Shown here: in pieces, positions 8,641-17,640 of the stretch | Layout: each line of letters opens with the position of its first letter | How positions within the stretch are numbered: the first letter of the stretch is position 1 | Assembly: GCF_014192915.1 (NCBI RefSeq) | Contig: NZ_JACHYN010000003.1 | Coordinates: 434,001 to 498,000 of the forward strand | DNA from: Azospirillum sp. OGB3 | Lineage (GTDB): Bacteria > Pseudomonadota > Alphaproteobacteria > Azospirillales > Azospirillaceae | Direction: 5' to 3' | DNA length: 64,000 nucleotides | Notes under the pieces: model-generated | Told to the model about the DNA's origin: nothing | The model's input: only the letters and a program-made list of their open reading frames with translations | Databases searched by the model: none | Translations under genes and position numbers: made by a program

Positions 8641-9382
8641 CGACCTGCACTCCCAATTGGCGCAGCAAAGCGCTGGCCGCTTTCCGTTCGGCGACCCGCT
8701 TGGACGGGCCGGTGGCCGTGACCGGCTCCATGCCCTTCAATCGGACCGCGATGCGGAACACCGGCTCGTGCGCCGGGCCGCTCTGCTCGATCAGTTCATA
8801 GGTGGGAAGGGGCCGCTTGTTGCCCTGCGCCCATTCCTGCAACGCCGTCTTGGAATCCAGAGGCGGCGGGTCCGCGCGGTCGATCAGCCCGGCCCAGGCC
8901 CCGCGGATGAAGTCCCGCGCCTTGTCCATGCCGCCATCCAGATAGAGCGCCCCGATCACCGCCTCGCAGGCGTCGGCCAGGATCGTGTTGTTGCTGCGTC
9001 CGCCGCCCTGCGCCTCCGACGGGGACAGGCGCAGGTAGCGCCCCAGATTCAGCGTGTCGGCGACGCGGCTCAGCGCCTCCCGCCGGACCAGCGAAACGTG
9101 CCGCTTGGCGAGCGCGCCCTCGCGTTCGTTGGGGAAGCGCTCCAGCAACCATTCCGCAATGACGAGGCCGAGCACCCGGTCACCCAGGAACTCCAGCCGC
9201 TCATAGGCGAGGCCGGGGCCCTGCTCGGGCCGCCCGCCGCGGACGTTGCGCTCCAGCCCCATCAGGCTGGGATGGGTGACCGCGTCGGCCAGCCGCTGCG
9301 GGTCGGCGAAGCGATGGCCGATGGCCGCGGCCAGCTCCGCGAGGTCGGCGGAATCGGCGCTCACGTCCGGATCGGACGCCAT
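8633..9382 (-). CDS. rnc: Ribonuclease III
   Basis: A 249-residue RNase III that cleaves double-stranded RNA in rRNA processing. The catalytic signature ERLEFLGDRVLGLVIAEWL lies near residue 50 and the second acidic site in DACEAVIGALYLDGG near 125. The C-terminal dsRNA-binding domain ends with KRVAERKAASALLRQLG. A GTG nine codons upstream is possible, but the ATG at 9382 has GGGAG at good spacing. The rnc-era pair is the conserved arrangement, with lepB upstream. Confidence 0.96.
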   Translation of the reverse strand: MASDPDVSADSADLAELAAAIGHRFADPQRLADAVTHPSLMGLERNVRGGRPEQGPGLAYERLEFLGDRVLGLVIAEWLLERFPNEREGALAKRHVSLVRREALSRVADTLNLGRYLRLSPSEAQGGGRSNNTILADACEAVIGALYLDGGMDKARDFIRGAWAGLIDRADPPPLDSKTALQEWAQGNKRPLPTYELIEQSGPAHEPVFRIAVRLKGMEPVTATGPSKRVAERKAASALLRQLGVQVDD

Positions 9383-9445
9383 GGGGGTCTCCCGTTCTTC
9401 AGGGCTCACAACAACAAATCTCCGCGCCCCGGTGCTCGACGGGGC

Positions 9446-10216
9446 TCACTTCACGGCGTTGAACAGGCGGCTGAACCGCAGGTCCGCCGGCCAGCGCCAC
9501 ACCTCGAAGAAGCGCGTCCCGTCCTCCAACGAGAAGAACAGGAATTCGGCGCGACCGACCAGATTCTCCATCGGGACATACCCCACCTGCGACGGCACGC
9601 GGCTGTCCAGCGAGTTGTCGCGGTTGTCGCCCATCATGAACAGGTGGTTCGCCGGGACCTTGAAGGCCGGGGTGTTGTCGAGCGGACCGTTGTCCGACTC
9701 CTCGATGATGCGGTGGCTGCGCCCGCCCGGCAGGGTCTCGACATACTGGGCGATGCGGACCTCGCGGCCCAGCGCGTCGCGGGACACGTAGTCCTCGATG
9801 CGCTCGCGCTTCACCGGCTGGCCGTTGATGTGCAGGACGCCGCCGGTCACCTGCACGGTGTCGCCCGGCAGGCCGATGACGCGCTTGATATAGTCGGTCT
9901 TGTTGTCGCGCGGCAGCTTGAACACGGCGACGTCGCCGCGCTCCGGCGCGTGGCCCAGGATGCGGCCCTCGAACAGCGGCAGCCCGAAGCCGACCGTGTA
10001 CTTGCTGTATCCGTAGGAGAACTTGGACACGAACAGGTAGTCGCCGATCAGCAGCGTCGGGATCATCGACCCCGACGGGATGTTGAAGGGCTCGAAGGCG
10101 AAGGTCCGCACGCCGAAGGCGATGATGACCGCGTAGAGGACCGTCTTCACCGTCTCGGCAAAGCCGCCTGTCTCTTTGGATTTGCCGGTCAAGGCGGTCT
10201 CTCTGTTCATGGTCAT
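9446..10216 (-). CDS. lepB: Signal peptidase I
   Basis: A 256-residue membrane protease that removes Sec/Tat signal peptides. One N-terminal transmembrane helix ([19 protein letters not shown]) is followed by the Ser box [17 protein letters not shown] and the Lys box [12 protein letters not shown], giving the Ser-Lys dyad. The conserved [11 protein letters not shown] motif lies near residue 200. Its start overlaps the acpS stop by four bases (ATGA), placing it in the pdxJ-acpS-lepB-rnc-era transcription unit. Confidence 0.97.
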   Translation of the reverse strand: MTMNRETALTGKSKETGGFAETVKTVLYAVIIAFGVRTFAFEPFNIPSGSMIPTLLIGDYLFVSKFSYGYSKYTVGFGLPLFEGRILGHAPERGDVAVFKLPRDNKTDYIKRVIGLPGDTVQVTGGVLHINGQPVKRERIEDYVSRDALGREVRIAQYVETLPGGRSHRIIEESDNGPLDNTPAFKVPANHLFMMGDNRDNSLDSRVPSQVGYVPMENLVGRAEFLFFSLEDGTRFFEVWRWPADLRFSRLFNAVK

Positions 10217-10668
10217 GCGGATGGTGCCGTGGAGGTGGTGATGGAAGTGTCGGCCGGTTCGGCGCTGATGATGACGAAGGCCTCGGCCATCGGATACTCG
10301 TCCGTCAGCGTCACGTGGATGCGCGCCTGCATGCCCGGCGGGGTGATCGCCTTCAGCCGCTCCAGCGCTCCGCCGGTCAGGCGCATGGTCGGCTGGCCGG
10401 AGGGCAGGTTCACCACCCCCATGTCGCGCCAGAACACGCCGTCGCGGAAGCCGGTGCCCAGCGCCTTGGAGCAGGCCTCCTTGGCGGCGAAGCGCTTGGC
10501 GTAGGTCGCGGCCCGTGCGCTGTGCTTGCCGGCCGCGCCGGCGCGGCGCTCGGACTTGGCGCGTTCCACGTCGGTGAAGACGCGGGCGATGAAGCGGTCT
10601 CCGAAACGGTCCAGCGACTGCTCGATCCGGCGGATGTCGATCAGGTCGTTCCCGATGCCGAGGATCAT
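10213..10668 (-). CDS. acpS: Holo-[acyl-carrier-protein] synthase
   Basis: A 151-residue AcpS that transfers 4'-phosphopantetheine from CoA to a serine of acyl carrier protein. The N-terminal [16 protein letters not shown] holds the metal-binding Asp, and [15 protein letters not shown] is the second signature with the catalytic Glu/Lys. Compared with the usual ~125-135 residues there is an insertion near residue 45 and a Thr/Ser-rich tail. Start and stop overlap pdxJ and lepB by four bases each. Confidence 0.96.
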   Translation of the reverse strand: MILGIGNDLIDIRRIEQSLDRFGDRFIARVFTDVERAKSERRAGAAGKHSARAATYAKRFAAKEACSKALGTGFRDGVFWRDMGVVNLPSGQPTMRLTGGALERLKAITPPGMQARIHVTLTDEYPMAEAFVIISAEPADTSITTSTAPSA

Positions 10669-11417
10669 GAAACGACTCCGGCCGCCGCTCGGGCGTCCTT
10701 CATGACGGCGCGCATGCGCTGGAGCGTGTTGCCCAGCCCGACGAAGATCGCCTCGCCGATCAGGAAATGGCCGATGTTCAGCTCGACGATGGTCGGGATG
10801 GCGGCGACCGCCCCGACCGTCTCGTAGCTCAGCCCATGGCCGGCGTGGCATTCCAGGCCGATCGCCTCGGCGTGGGCCGCCGCCCGGACGATGCGCTCCA
10901 GCTCCGCCGCGCGCTCCGCCCCGGCGGGCGCGTCACAATAGGCGCCGGTGTGCAGTTCCACAACGGGTGCGCCCAAGGCCTTCGCCGCGTCGAGCTGCGC
11001 CGGTTCCGGGTCGATGAACAGCGAGACGCGGATGCCCGCGGCGCCGAGATCGCCGACGGTGCGCTTCAGATTCTCCATCTGGCCGGCGACGTCCAGCCCG
11101 CCTTCGGTCGTGACCTCCGTGCGCTTCTCCGGGACGAGGCAGCAGGCGTGCGGCCTGTGGCGCAGTGCGATGGCGAGCATCTCGTCCGTTGCCGCCATCT
11201 CCAGATTCAGCGGCAGCCGGATGTCCGCCATCAGCCGCTCGATGTCGGAATCGATGATATGGCGGCGGTCTTCGCGCAGATGGGCGGTGATGCCGTCGGC
11301 CCCGGCCTCGGCGGCGAGCTTCGCGGCGCGCACGGGATCGGGGTGGCGCCCGCCCCGCGCGTTGCGGACGGTCGCCACATGGTCGATGTTCACGCCGAGG
11401 CGCAGAGGGCGGGGCAT
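10665..11417 (-). CDS. pdxJ: Pyridoxine 5'-phosphate synthase
   Basis: A 250-residue TIM-barrel enzyme that condenses 3-amino-2-oxopropyl phosphate with deoxyxylulose 5-phosphate to make pyridoxine 5'-phosphate. The N-terminus [31 protein letters not shown] and the C-terminal [11 protein letters not shown] are family signatures. The open frame extends 14 codons further, but the ATG at 11417 starts the conserved region. It is the first gene of the tightly packed pdxJ-acpS-lepB run. Confidence 0.97.
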   Translation of the reverse strand: MPRPLRLGVNIDHVATVRNARGGRHPDPVRAAKLAAEAGADGITAHLREDRRHIIDSDIERLMADIRLPLNLEMAATDEMLAIALRHRPHACCLVPEKRTEVTTEGGLDVAGQMENLKRTVGDLGAAGIRVSLFIDPEPAQLDAAKALGAPVVELHTGAYCDAPAGAERAAELERIVRAAAHAEAIGLECHAGHGLSYETVGAVAAIPTIVELNIGHFLIGEAIFVGLGNTLQRMRAVMKDARAAAGVVS

Positions 11418-11558
11418 AGGCTCGAAACTCCGGTGTCGCGCCGGTCCCGCATCCTGCATCCGGCGGGCACCGGTTCTCCCTGCTATATAGCGGTGGTGCA
11501 GCGTCGCGTCACGCCGTCATTGTCGGGCCCTCGCCCCGGCGGTGCCGCGCCGCCGGAG

Positions 11559-13730
11559 TTACCGTCCCCGCGCCCGCTCCACCGCGTTGATGGCGGGTGT
11601 GGCGCGCAGGGCCGCCATGATGTTGGTCAGATGCTTGGCGTCCTTCACGTCGATGTCGATCAGCAGCTCGAAGAAGTCGGTGTTGCGGCTGGTGATCTTC
11701 AGGTTCGTGATGTTGCCGCCGTTCTTGCCGATGACCGTGGACAGGGTGCCGAGCGAGCCCGGCTCGTTGTTGACCACCAGCGAGATGCGCCCGACATGCT
11801 CCTCCGGACTGTCCGGCCCGATGTCCCAGGCGACGTCGATCCAGCGTTCCGGCGACTCGTGGAAGCTCTCCAGCGTCTCGCAGTCGATGGTGTGGATGGT
11901 CACGCCCTTGCCGGTGGTCACGATGCCGACGATGCGGTCGCCCGGCAGCGGGTGGCAGCAGCGCGCGTAATGGACCGCCATGCCGGGGATCAGGCCGCGG
12001 ATCGGCAGCGGTGCGTTGTGACCTTTCGCCTTCGGCTTGGGCTTCGGCACCGTGATGGCGTTCTTGTCGTCGCCTTCCTTCGGCGTCGCCACATGCGGCT
12101 TGTGGCCGGGGAAGACGGCGTGGAAGACCTCGCGGCCGGAATGCAGGCCCGATCCGACGCTGGCCAGCAGGTCGTCGGCGCTCGGCTGCTGGAAGATCTT
12201 GACGACTCCGTCCAGCGCCTTTTCCGAGAACTCGTAGCCTTCCGACTTGAACTGGCGCTGCAGGATGGCCCGGCCCAGTTCGATGTACTGGGTGCGCTGC
12301 TGGGTACGCAGGAACTTGCGGATGCGCGCCCGCGCCTTGCCGGTGACGACGAAGCGTTCCCAGCCCGGAACCGGGGTCTGGGCCTTGGACGTGATGATGT
12401 CGACCTGATCGCCGTTCTGCAGCTGCGTGCGCAGCGGCAGCATCCGCCCGTTGATCTTGGCGCCGACGCAGTGGTCGCCGACCTCCGAATGGACGGCGTA
12501 GGCGAAGTCCACCGGAGTGGCGCCGCGCGGCAGAGCGATCAGGTCGCCCTTCGGCGTGAAACAGAAGACCTGGTCCTGGAACAGCTCCAGCTTGGTGTGC
12601 TCCAGGAACTCCTCGGGCTTCTGGGCGTGCTCCAGGATGTCGAGAAGCTCGCGCAGCCAGCGGTACTCGCGCCCCTGCTGGGTGCGCGGCTCGCCCTGCT
12701 TGTAGGCCCAGTGGGCGGCGACGCCGAGTTCGCAGATCTCGTGCATGTCGCTGGTGCGGATCTGCACCTCGATGCGGTTGCGCTCCGGACCGATCACCCC
12801 GGTGTGGAGCGAGCGGTAGCCGTTGGGCTTGGGGGTCGAGATGTAGTCCTTGAAGCGCCCCGGAACGACCGGGTAGTGGGCGTGTATGACGCCCAGCGCC
12901 TGATAGCACTCTGGCACCGTGTCGACCATGATCCGGAAGGCCATGATGTCCGACAGCTGCTCGAAGCTGACGTTCTTGCGCTGCAGCTTGCGCCAGATCG
13001 AATAGGCGGTCTTCTCGCGCCCGGTGACCCCGGCGTTGGGCAGCCCCTCCTCCGCCAGCGTGCCGCGGAGTTCCTGGATGATCCGCTGGACGCGGTTCTC
13101 ACCCTCGGTGCGCAGGCGGGAGAGCTGGGCCAAAATGCTGTCGCGGGCGTCCGGATTCAACTCCGCGAAGGAGAGATCCTCCAGCTCGTCCTTGACCTGA
13201 TGCATGCCGATGCGCTCGGCGAGCGGCGCGTAGATTTCGATCGTTTCGCGGGCGATGCGCTTGCGCTTGTCCGGGTTCTTCAGGTGGAACAGCGTGCGCA
13301 TGTTGTGCAGCCGGTCGGCCAGCTTGACGAGGAGGACGCGGATGTCCTCCGACATGGCCAGCACCAGCTTGCGGAAATTCTCGGCCTGCTTGGCCTGCTC
13401 GCTGTGCAGCTCCAGGCGCGACAGCTTGGTCACGCCGTCGACCAGACGGGCGATCTCCTTGCCGAAATGCTTTTCGATGTCCTCCAGCGTGGCGACCGTG
13501 TCTTCGACGGTGTCGTGCAGCAGCGCCGTCGCGATGGTCCCGGCGTCCAGCTTGAGCTGGGTGAGAATGCCGGCGACCTCCAGCGGGTGGAGGAAATAGG
13601 GATCGCCCGAAGCGCGGGTCTGCGACCCGTGCGCCTTCATGGAGAAGACGTAGGCGCGGTTGAGCAGCTCCTCGTCCGCCGAGGGGTCGTACGCTTTGAC
13701 GCGTTCGACAAGCTCATATTGCCGGATCAT
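11559..13730 (-). CDS. rel: Bifunctional (p)ppGpp synthetase/hydrolase (RelA/SpoT homologue)
   Basis: A 723-residue long RSH enzyme that makes and degrades (p)ppGpp in the stringent response. Domain order: HD hydrolase (about 25-180, ATALLHDTVEDT retains HDxxED), synthetase (about 235-350, GRFKDYISTPKPNGYRSLH), TGS (about 390-450), helical/zinc-finger region (HYARCCHPLPGDRIVG), and C-terminal ACT (about 650-720). The synthetase carries the basic RFKD (RXKD) motif associated with Mn-dependent bifunctional enzymes rather than the acidic EXDD of monofunctional RelA. It lies just downstream of rpoZ, the usual alphaproteobacterial order. Confidence 0.96.
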   Translation of the reverse strand: MIRQYELVERVKAYDPSADEELLNRAYVFSMKAHGSQTRASGDPYFLHPLEVAGILTQLKLDAGTIATALLHDTVEDTVATLEDIEKHFGKEIARLVDGVTKLSRLELHSEQAKQAENFRKLVLAMSEDIRVLLVKLADRLHNMRTLFHLKNPDKRKRIARETIEIYAPLAERIGMHQVKDELEDLSFAELNPDARDSILAQLSRLRTEGENRVQRIIQELRGTLAEEGLPNAGVTGREKTAYSIWRKLQRKNVSFEQLSDIMAFRIMVDTVPECYQALGVIHAHYPVVPGRFKDYISTPKPNGYRSLHTGVIGPERNRIEVQIRTSDMHEICELGVAAHWAYKQGEPRTQQGREYRWLRELLDILEHAQKPEEFLEHTKLELFQDQVFCFTPKGDLIALPRGATPVDFAYAVHSEVGDHCVGAKINGRMLPLRTQLQNGDQVDIITSKAQTPVPGWERFVVTGKARARIRKFLRTQQRTQYIELGRAILQRQFKSEGYEFSEKALDGVVKIFQQPSADDLLASVGSGLHSGREVFHAVFPGHKPHVATPKEGDDKNAITVPKPKPKAKGHNAPLPIRGLIPGMAVHYARCCHPLPGDRIVGIVTTGKGVTIHTIDCETLESFHESPERWIDVAWDIGPDSPEEHVGRISLVVNNEPGSLGTLSTVIGKNGGNITNLKITSRNTDFFELLIDIDVKDAKHLTNIMAALRATPAINAVERARGR

Positions 13731-13790
13731 GCCACCCGACCCGGCGCAGCGTGCGCCATGAAGTTTCGCAAATGTCTTGGTTCTGGACGG

Positions 13791-13811
13791 AAAGGGGGGC
13801 CATCGCCCCCC
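13791..13811 (-). terminator. Possible terminator between rpoZ and rel
   Basis: A 7-bp GC stem (GGGGGGC / GCCCCCC, 13794-13800 with 13805-13811) with a 4-base loop lies 25 bp after the rpoZ stop and is followed on the minus strand by TTT. The T run is short, so it may only partly separate rpoZ from rel. Confidence 0.5.
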
Positions 13812-13835
13812 AAGGCCGGTCGCAATCGGTCAGCG

Positions 13836-14282
13836 TCAGAGATCCCCGTCCGCATCGCGGCCGACGACATCGTCCTCGGTCATGCCGAAGGCCGCCGCCG
13901 GGTCGCTCTCCATATCGGACAGCAGATCGTCGCCTTCGCCGACCTCCTCCGCCTCGCTCATCCCGTCCTCGTCCTCCAGCGACGTGTCGCCGCGGGCGGC
14001 CCAGTCGTGCTCGCCGGCCATCAGCTCGACGATCTCCTCCTCGGGCTCGTCGGGCTCGACGTGCTTCTGGTGGCCCTTGATCAGGGCGTTCTTCAGATGC
14101 TCCAGCATCACCGTCTCATCGGCGATCTCACGCAGGGCAACGACCGGGTTCTTGTCGTTGTCGCGGTCGATCGACAGCGGAGCGCCGGACGCGATCTCAC
14201 GCGCGCGCTGGGCCGCCATCATGACCAGTTCAAACCGGTTCGGAACCTTGAGGACGCAATCTTCGACGGTAACGCGAGCCAT
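13836..14282 (-). CDS. rpoZ: RNA polymerase omega subunit
   Basis: A 148-residue omega subunit that helps assemble and stabilise RNA polymerase and takes part in ppGpp response. [21 protein letters not shown] and the following [11 protein letters not shown] are the diagnostic N-terminus. The C-terminal half is a long acidic tail (for example [17 protein letters not shown] and [17 protein letters not shown]), longer than in enterobacteria and common in this bacterial class. The start was placed at the ATG at 14282, inside a longer open frame. The rel gene follows. Confidence 0.95.
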   Translation of the reverse strand: MARVTVEDCVLKVPNRFELVMMAAQRAREIASGAPLSIDRDNDKNPVVALREIADETVMLEHLKNALIKGHQKHVEPDEPEEEIVELMAGEHDWAARGDTSLEDEDGMSEAEEVGEGDDLLSDMESDPAAAFGMTEDDVVGRDADGDL

Positions 14283-14452
14283 ACCAAACCAACTCCGGGA
14301 TCTGCGAAGGCAACCGAATATATTGATGCCTTCGCGCCGGCGCAAGCGCTTCGAGCCTTGACGGGTGCGCCCGCCGTACCCCGCCCGCAGCGGCCTCATG
14401 CCCGCGCGCCCCCTTGCTCGCGCGTAGACGAAGCCCTACGTTACTTATCTGG

Positions 14453-14525
14453 TGGATCGCAATTTCGCGTATGCCTGAGATATAATTCAATCCATCGTGG
14501 AAGGATTACGGAATTGGATCGCAAT
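14453..14525 (+). promoter_or_regulatory. Promoter region of the NYN gene with 11-bp direct repeat
   Basis: A TATAAT hexamer lies at 14481-14486, 28 bp before the proposed start; no clear -35 is seen. TGGATCGCAAT occurs at 14453-14463 and again at 14515-14525, flanking the TATAAT, the second copy covering the start codon. Confidence 0.35.
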
Positions 14526-15161
14526 ACGACTTTGCCGAAGGATGTTACCAAGCTCTTTTATAAGGAAGAGCGTCTGGCGATGTTCATTGACGGCGCCAAT
14601 TTGTACGCGGCCGCCCGGTCCTTGGGCTTCGATATCGACTACAAGCGCCTGCGCGACGGCTTCGCTTCCGAGGGACGCCTGGTTCGCGCCTTCTACTACA
14701 CCGCGTTGGTTGAGGATCAAGAGTACTCGCCGATCCGCCCCCTGGTCGATTGGCTGGACTACAACGGCTACACCATGGTCACCAAGCCGACCAAGGAGTT
14801 CACCGACGCGTCGGGCCGGCGCAAGATCAAGGGCAACATGGACATCGAGCTGGCCATCGACGTGATGGAAATGGCCGAGCGGGTGGATCACATCCTGCTG
14901 TTCTCCGGCGACGGCGATTTCCGACGGCTGGTCGAGGCGGTGCAGCGCAAGGGCGTGCGGGTCAGCGTCATCAGCACCGTGCGCTCACAGCCGCCGATGG
15001 TCGCCGACGAATTGCGCCGTCAGGCCGACAACTTCATCGAGCTTCAGGATCTCGCCCCGAGCATTGCCCGCGTCCATCACCACCGCGAGCCGATGGGGAG
15101 TCCGGGCGCTCCGGGCGCTCCGGATATGTCCGGCCAGGGCGGCCCCTACGCCAACTTCTGA
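14514..15161 (+). CDS. NYN-domain (LabA/DUF88-like) protein, putative ribonuclease
   Basis: A 215-residue protein with a PIN-like NYN domain. Acidic residues expected for a metal-dependent RNase site are visible in MFIDGANLY, KGNMDIELAIDVM and LLFSGDGDFRRLVE. Bacterial NYN/LabA proteins are thought to act on RNA, but substrates are largely unknown. The C-terminus is a short Gly/Pro-rich tail. The start chosen is TTG at 14514, with GGAAGGA eight bases upstream; ATG at 14580 would remove residues before the domain without a comparable ribosome site. Divergent from rpoZ. Confidence 0.82.
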   Translation: MDRNTTLPKDVTKLFYKEERLAMFIDGANLYAAARSLGFDIDYKRLRDGFASEGRLVRAFYYTALVEDQEYSPIRPLVDWLDYNGYTMVTKPTKEFTDASGRRKIKGNMDIELAIDVMEMAERVDHILLFSGDGDFRRLVEAVQRKGVRVSVISTVRSQPPMVADELRRQADNFIELQDLAPSIARVHHHREPMGSPGAPGAPDMSGQGGPYANF

Positions 15162-15194
15162 TCCACGCCGCTTTCGGCGGGGCGCGTCTTCCGG

Positions 15195-16229
15195 TCAGCG
15201 CCCCGCTACGGTGGCTTTGAGGGCGCCGGCCGGAATCTGGAACATCATCAGATAGGTCCGCTGAAGCGGGCTGCGGTTGTCGTCGGAAACGACGTAGACG
15301 AACTGGTCGCCGTCCGCACCGGGCCGCACGGCCATACCTTCGAAGTTGTCGGTCAGCAGAGGCGGTTCCAACCGCGCCAGTTCCACCCCATCCATCGTCG
15401 CACCGCCACGCAGCGAGTCCGCCGACACATGGACGATGCGCGCCGCCCAGCCGCCCAGCAGGGACACCCGCCGCTCCAGGACCAGCACCCCGCCGTCCGG
15501 CAGGGGCGCCGCCGCCGTGGGACGGAAGCGCGGCGCCGCACGGTAGGTCAGCGGCTGCCAGTCGCGAACGGTTTTCAGGTCGGCGGACGCGATCCAGGCG
15601 TGGCGTTCCCGGACTCCGTCGTCGTCGCCTTCTTCGATGGCCAGGATGCGGCCGTCCGGCAGCGCGGCCAGCGCCTCGACCCCGCCGTTCGACGGCGCCG
15701 TCTCCAGGCCGGGCGGCATCGGCAGTTTGCGCGGCGCTCCCTCGGGCCGCCCGGCGCCATCGTAACGGAGGATGCGGTGGTTGCGCTCGAACGGCACCAG
15801 CCAGCCGCCGCCCGGCAGGCGGGCGAGGTCTTCCGAATCATTGAGTCGCCCGCGATGGCTCGGGTCCTTGTCGAGGACCAGGCGACGCGCATCATACTGA
15901 CCGGCGCCGGCCAGATGCCCACGGGAGTCATAGAACAGCCGTCCCGTGACGCTTTTCCCGTCGTCGGAGACGGCGACGAAACGGTCGCCCGAGTCGCTGA
16001 CCCACAGGCCGGACAGGCCCCCTACGCCCGCCCCGTCAGGCAGGCGGAGCGCACCACGGAATCGCAGGGCCCCGACCTCCGCCAGAGCGGGGCGATCCGA
16101 GTCCAGCGCAACCGGAACGGACGACTCGGCCGGCCCACCGTTACCGGCCACCGCGGCGCAGCCACCGGCCACCGCCAGCAGGGCGCAGAAGGGAATCACC
16201 AGGGTTCTCAAACGCATGGCGGCACTCAT
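15195..16229 (-). CDS. Phytase-like esterase-domain protein, exported
   Basis: A 344-residue protein with an N-terminal signal sequence (MRLRTLVIPFCALLAVAGGC) whose GGC gives a loose lipobox, so it may be a lipoprotein. The rest is a beta-propeller of the 'esterase-like activity of phytase' family: LSGLWVSDSGDRFVAVSDDG, DSEDLARLPGGGWLVPFERN, NGGVEALAALPDGRILAIEEG and DNFEGMAVRP are typical. The family is found in the periplasm or outside; substrates are unproved and may be phosphate esters. It converges on the NYN gene. Confidence 0.8.
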   Translation of the reverse strand: MSAAMRLRTLVIPFCALLAVAGGCAAVAGNGGPAESSVPVALDSDRPALAEVGALRFRGALRLPDGAGVGGLSGLWVSDSGDRFVAVSDDGKSVTGRLFYDSRGHLAGAGQYDARRLVLDKDPSHRGRLNDSEDLARLPGGGWLVPFERNHRILRYDGAGRPEGAPRKLPMPPGLETAPSNGGVEALAALPDGRILAIEEGDDDGVRERHAWIASADLKTVRDWQPLTYRAAPRFRPTAAAPLPDGGVLVLERRVSLLGGWAARIVHVSADSLRGGATMDGVELARLEPPLLTDNFEGMAVRPGADGDQFVYVVSDDNRSPLQRTYLMMFQIPAGALKATVAGR

Positions 16230-16458
16230 GCCACGACGGCGCGAACAGGGGAACGCATTTTCCGGCTTGCCCCGCCTGCCCGCGAATCCGACCCTTTGTC
16301 CGCCGGGCTCATAAGCCCTGCCCCTCCGTCCGAACGTGAACGAACGAATCGGATATGCGCAGAGGGTTACTTCCTCAGAACCAATTCGGTAGTGGGTTCA
16401 AGCGCATAAATTGTTCTGTACCTAAGGAAAACATTGCCCAGCTTCAGCCGAGAATTGC

Positions 16459-17154
16459 GTGATGCCCAATCCCCTCCGGTCCCAGCCGGTCGCCCTGCCT
16501 GCTGATCGCCCCGCCACCGGTTCGGGAGCGCCGGAGGACCCAATCGCGGATCGCATCCGCGAGCTGGAAGCCGAACTGCGCGAGCTTCAGCATCGGGCCA
16601 AGAACAGCCTCCAGCTCGTGATCAGCCTGCTGAAGCTGCAGACGGGCCGCATCCGCGATCCGGACGCCCGAGCCGCCTACGAGCAGACCCTGGTCCGCAT
16701 CGAGGCGCTGGCCATCCTCTACCGCCAGCTCCACGAGTCGGGCACCGGCACCCATGTGAATCTTGGCCGCTACATCGAATCGCTCGCCGACGCGGTGAAG
16801 CACGGGACGCCCGGCGGCCTCGCCAACGTGCCCATCGAGGTGAAGAGTGATCCCATCCAGATCGGCTTGTACGAAGCCATGCCGTTGGGGCTGATCACCG
16901 CGGAGCTGATCACCAACAGCCTTCACCACGCCTTTCCGGAGCAGGGCTGGATTCGCGTCTCGGTGACGCAGGAGCACAACGGGCGGGCCCGCCTGATCGT
17001 CGAGGACAACGGACGCGCCCTGCCCGCCGGCTTCGACACGACGGCGGATGATGGGCTGATGCTGGCCGAAGCGCTGGCCGCGCAGCTCGGCGACACGCTG
17101 AACACGGAAAGCGACGCCGCCGGCACCACCGCCAGCGTGTCCTTCCCCGTGTGA
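16459..17154 (+). CDS. HWE/HisKA_2-family sensor histidine kinase without sensor domain
   Basis: A 231-residue soluble kinase. The dimerisation/phosphoacceptor region ELQHRAKNSLQLVISLLKLQ (about residues 41-60) is the HisKA_2 signature, with the phospho-His in QHRAKN. The ATPase domain has PLGLITAELITNSLHHAF (N box) and VEDNGRALPAGF (G1 box); the G2 glycine loop is weak. No input domain is present, so it must receive signals through partners. HisKA_2/HWE kinases often feed the PhyR-EcfG general stress response in alphaproteobacteria; this link is inference. GTG at 16459 or ATG at 16462 could start it. Confidence 0.83.
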   Translation: MMPNPLRSQPVALPADRPATGSGAPEDPIADRIRELEAELRELQHRAKNSLQLVISLLKLQTGRIRDPDARAAYEQTLVRIEALAILYRQLHESGTGTHVNLGRYIESLADAVKHGTPGGLANVPIEVKSDPIQIGLYEAMPLGLITAELITNSLHHAFPEQGWIRVSVTQEHNGRARLIVEDNGRALPAGFDTTADDGLMLAEALAAQLGDTLNTESDAAGTTASVSFPV

Positions 17155-17157
17155 CGG

Positions 17158-17562
17158 TCAGGCCGGCGCCCCGTGATATTCCTGCGGGGCGTCCTCGGGG
17201 CCGTGATCGTGATGCTCGTGGGGATGTTCGGGCGGCGGCGCCGTCTTGACGGTCCCCGCGAACCAGTCGCGGATCGCCTGCACCGGGTTGGTTTCCAACG
17301 TGGTCACCGGCTCGATGCCGCGGCGCTTCATATGGTTGATGAAGCCCTCGCCGGAGGAGCCGGTGATGACCACCCGCACCGCGTCAATGGGATGGGGGCG
17401 CCCGTCGCCGGCGAGATGGAGCACCTCCCCCTCCGCCAGCTCGATCCGTCCGACCTCGACGGGGTCGCCGCCCGCCTCGGCCTCGAAGACCAGGAAACGG
17501 CGGGTGCGGCCGCCGTGGGTGGCGATGCTGCGGTAATCCTGCGTGCCGACGGCGAACTTCAT
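17158..17562 (-). CDS. NifB/NifX-type iron-molybdenum cofactor-binding domain protein
   Basis: A 134-residue protein beginning MKFAVGTQDYRSIATHGG, the start of the dinitrogenase iron-molybdenum cofactor-binding fold (NifX/NifY/NafY/NifB C-terminal type). The domain fills residues 1-110 (HGGRTRRFLVFEAEAGGDP, AVRVVITGSSGEGFINHMKRRG). The tail PEHPHEHHDHGPEDAPQEYH is His-rich, suggesting metal binding. No other nif gene is near, so whether it serves nitrogenase or another metal-trafficking job is open. The ATG at 17562 starts the domain; the upstream extension is discarded. It converges on the kinase gene with a 3-bp gap. Confidence 0.78.
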   Translation of the reverse strand: MKFAVGTQDYRSIATHGGRTRRFLVFEAEAGGDPVEVGRIELAEGEVLHLAGDGRPHPIDAVRVVITGSSGEGFINHMKRRGIEPVTTLETNPVQAIRDWFAGTVKTAPPPEHPHEHHDHGPEDAPQEYHGAPA

Positions 17563-17640
17563 CCCACATCCCCCTCGATGCCCAGCGGCCTCACCGTGGC
17601 ACGGCGTCCCGCCGCGCGCACTGAGGGAGGTCAATGCGCG

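Noticed and set aside
10767-14513. Very long plus-strand open frame running opposite rel, rpoZ and pdxJ
   Set aside because: It is antisense to well-recognised genes and its translation is low-complexity (His, Gln, Arg, Gly-rich), as expected from high-GC DNA. Only its last part (from 14514) is a real gene.
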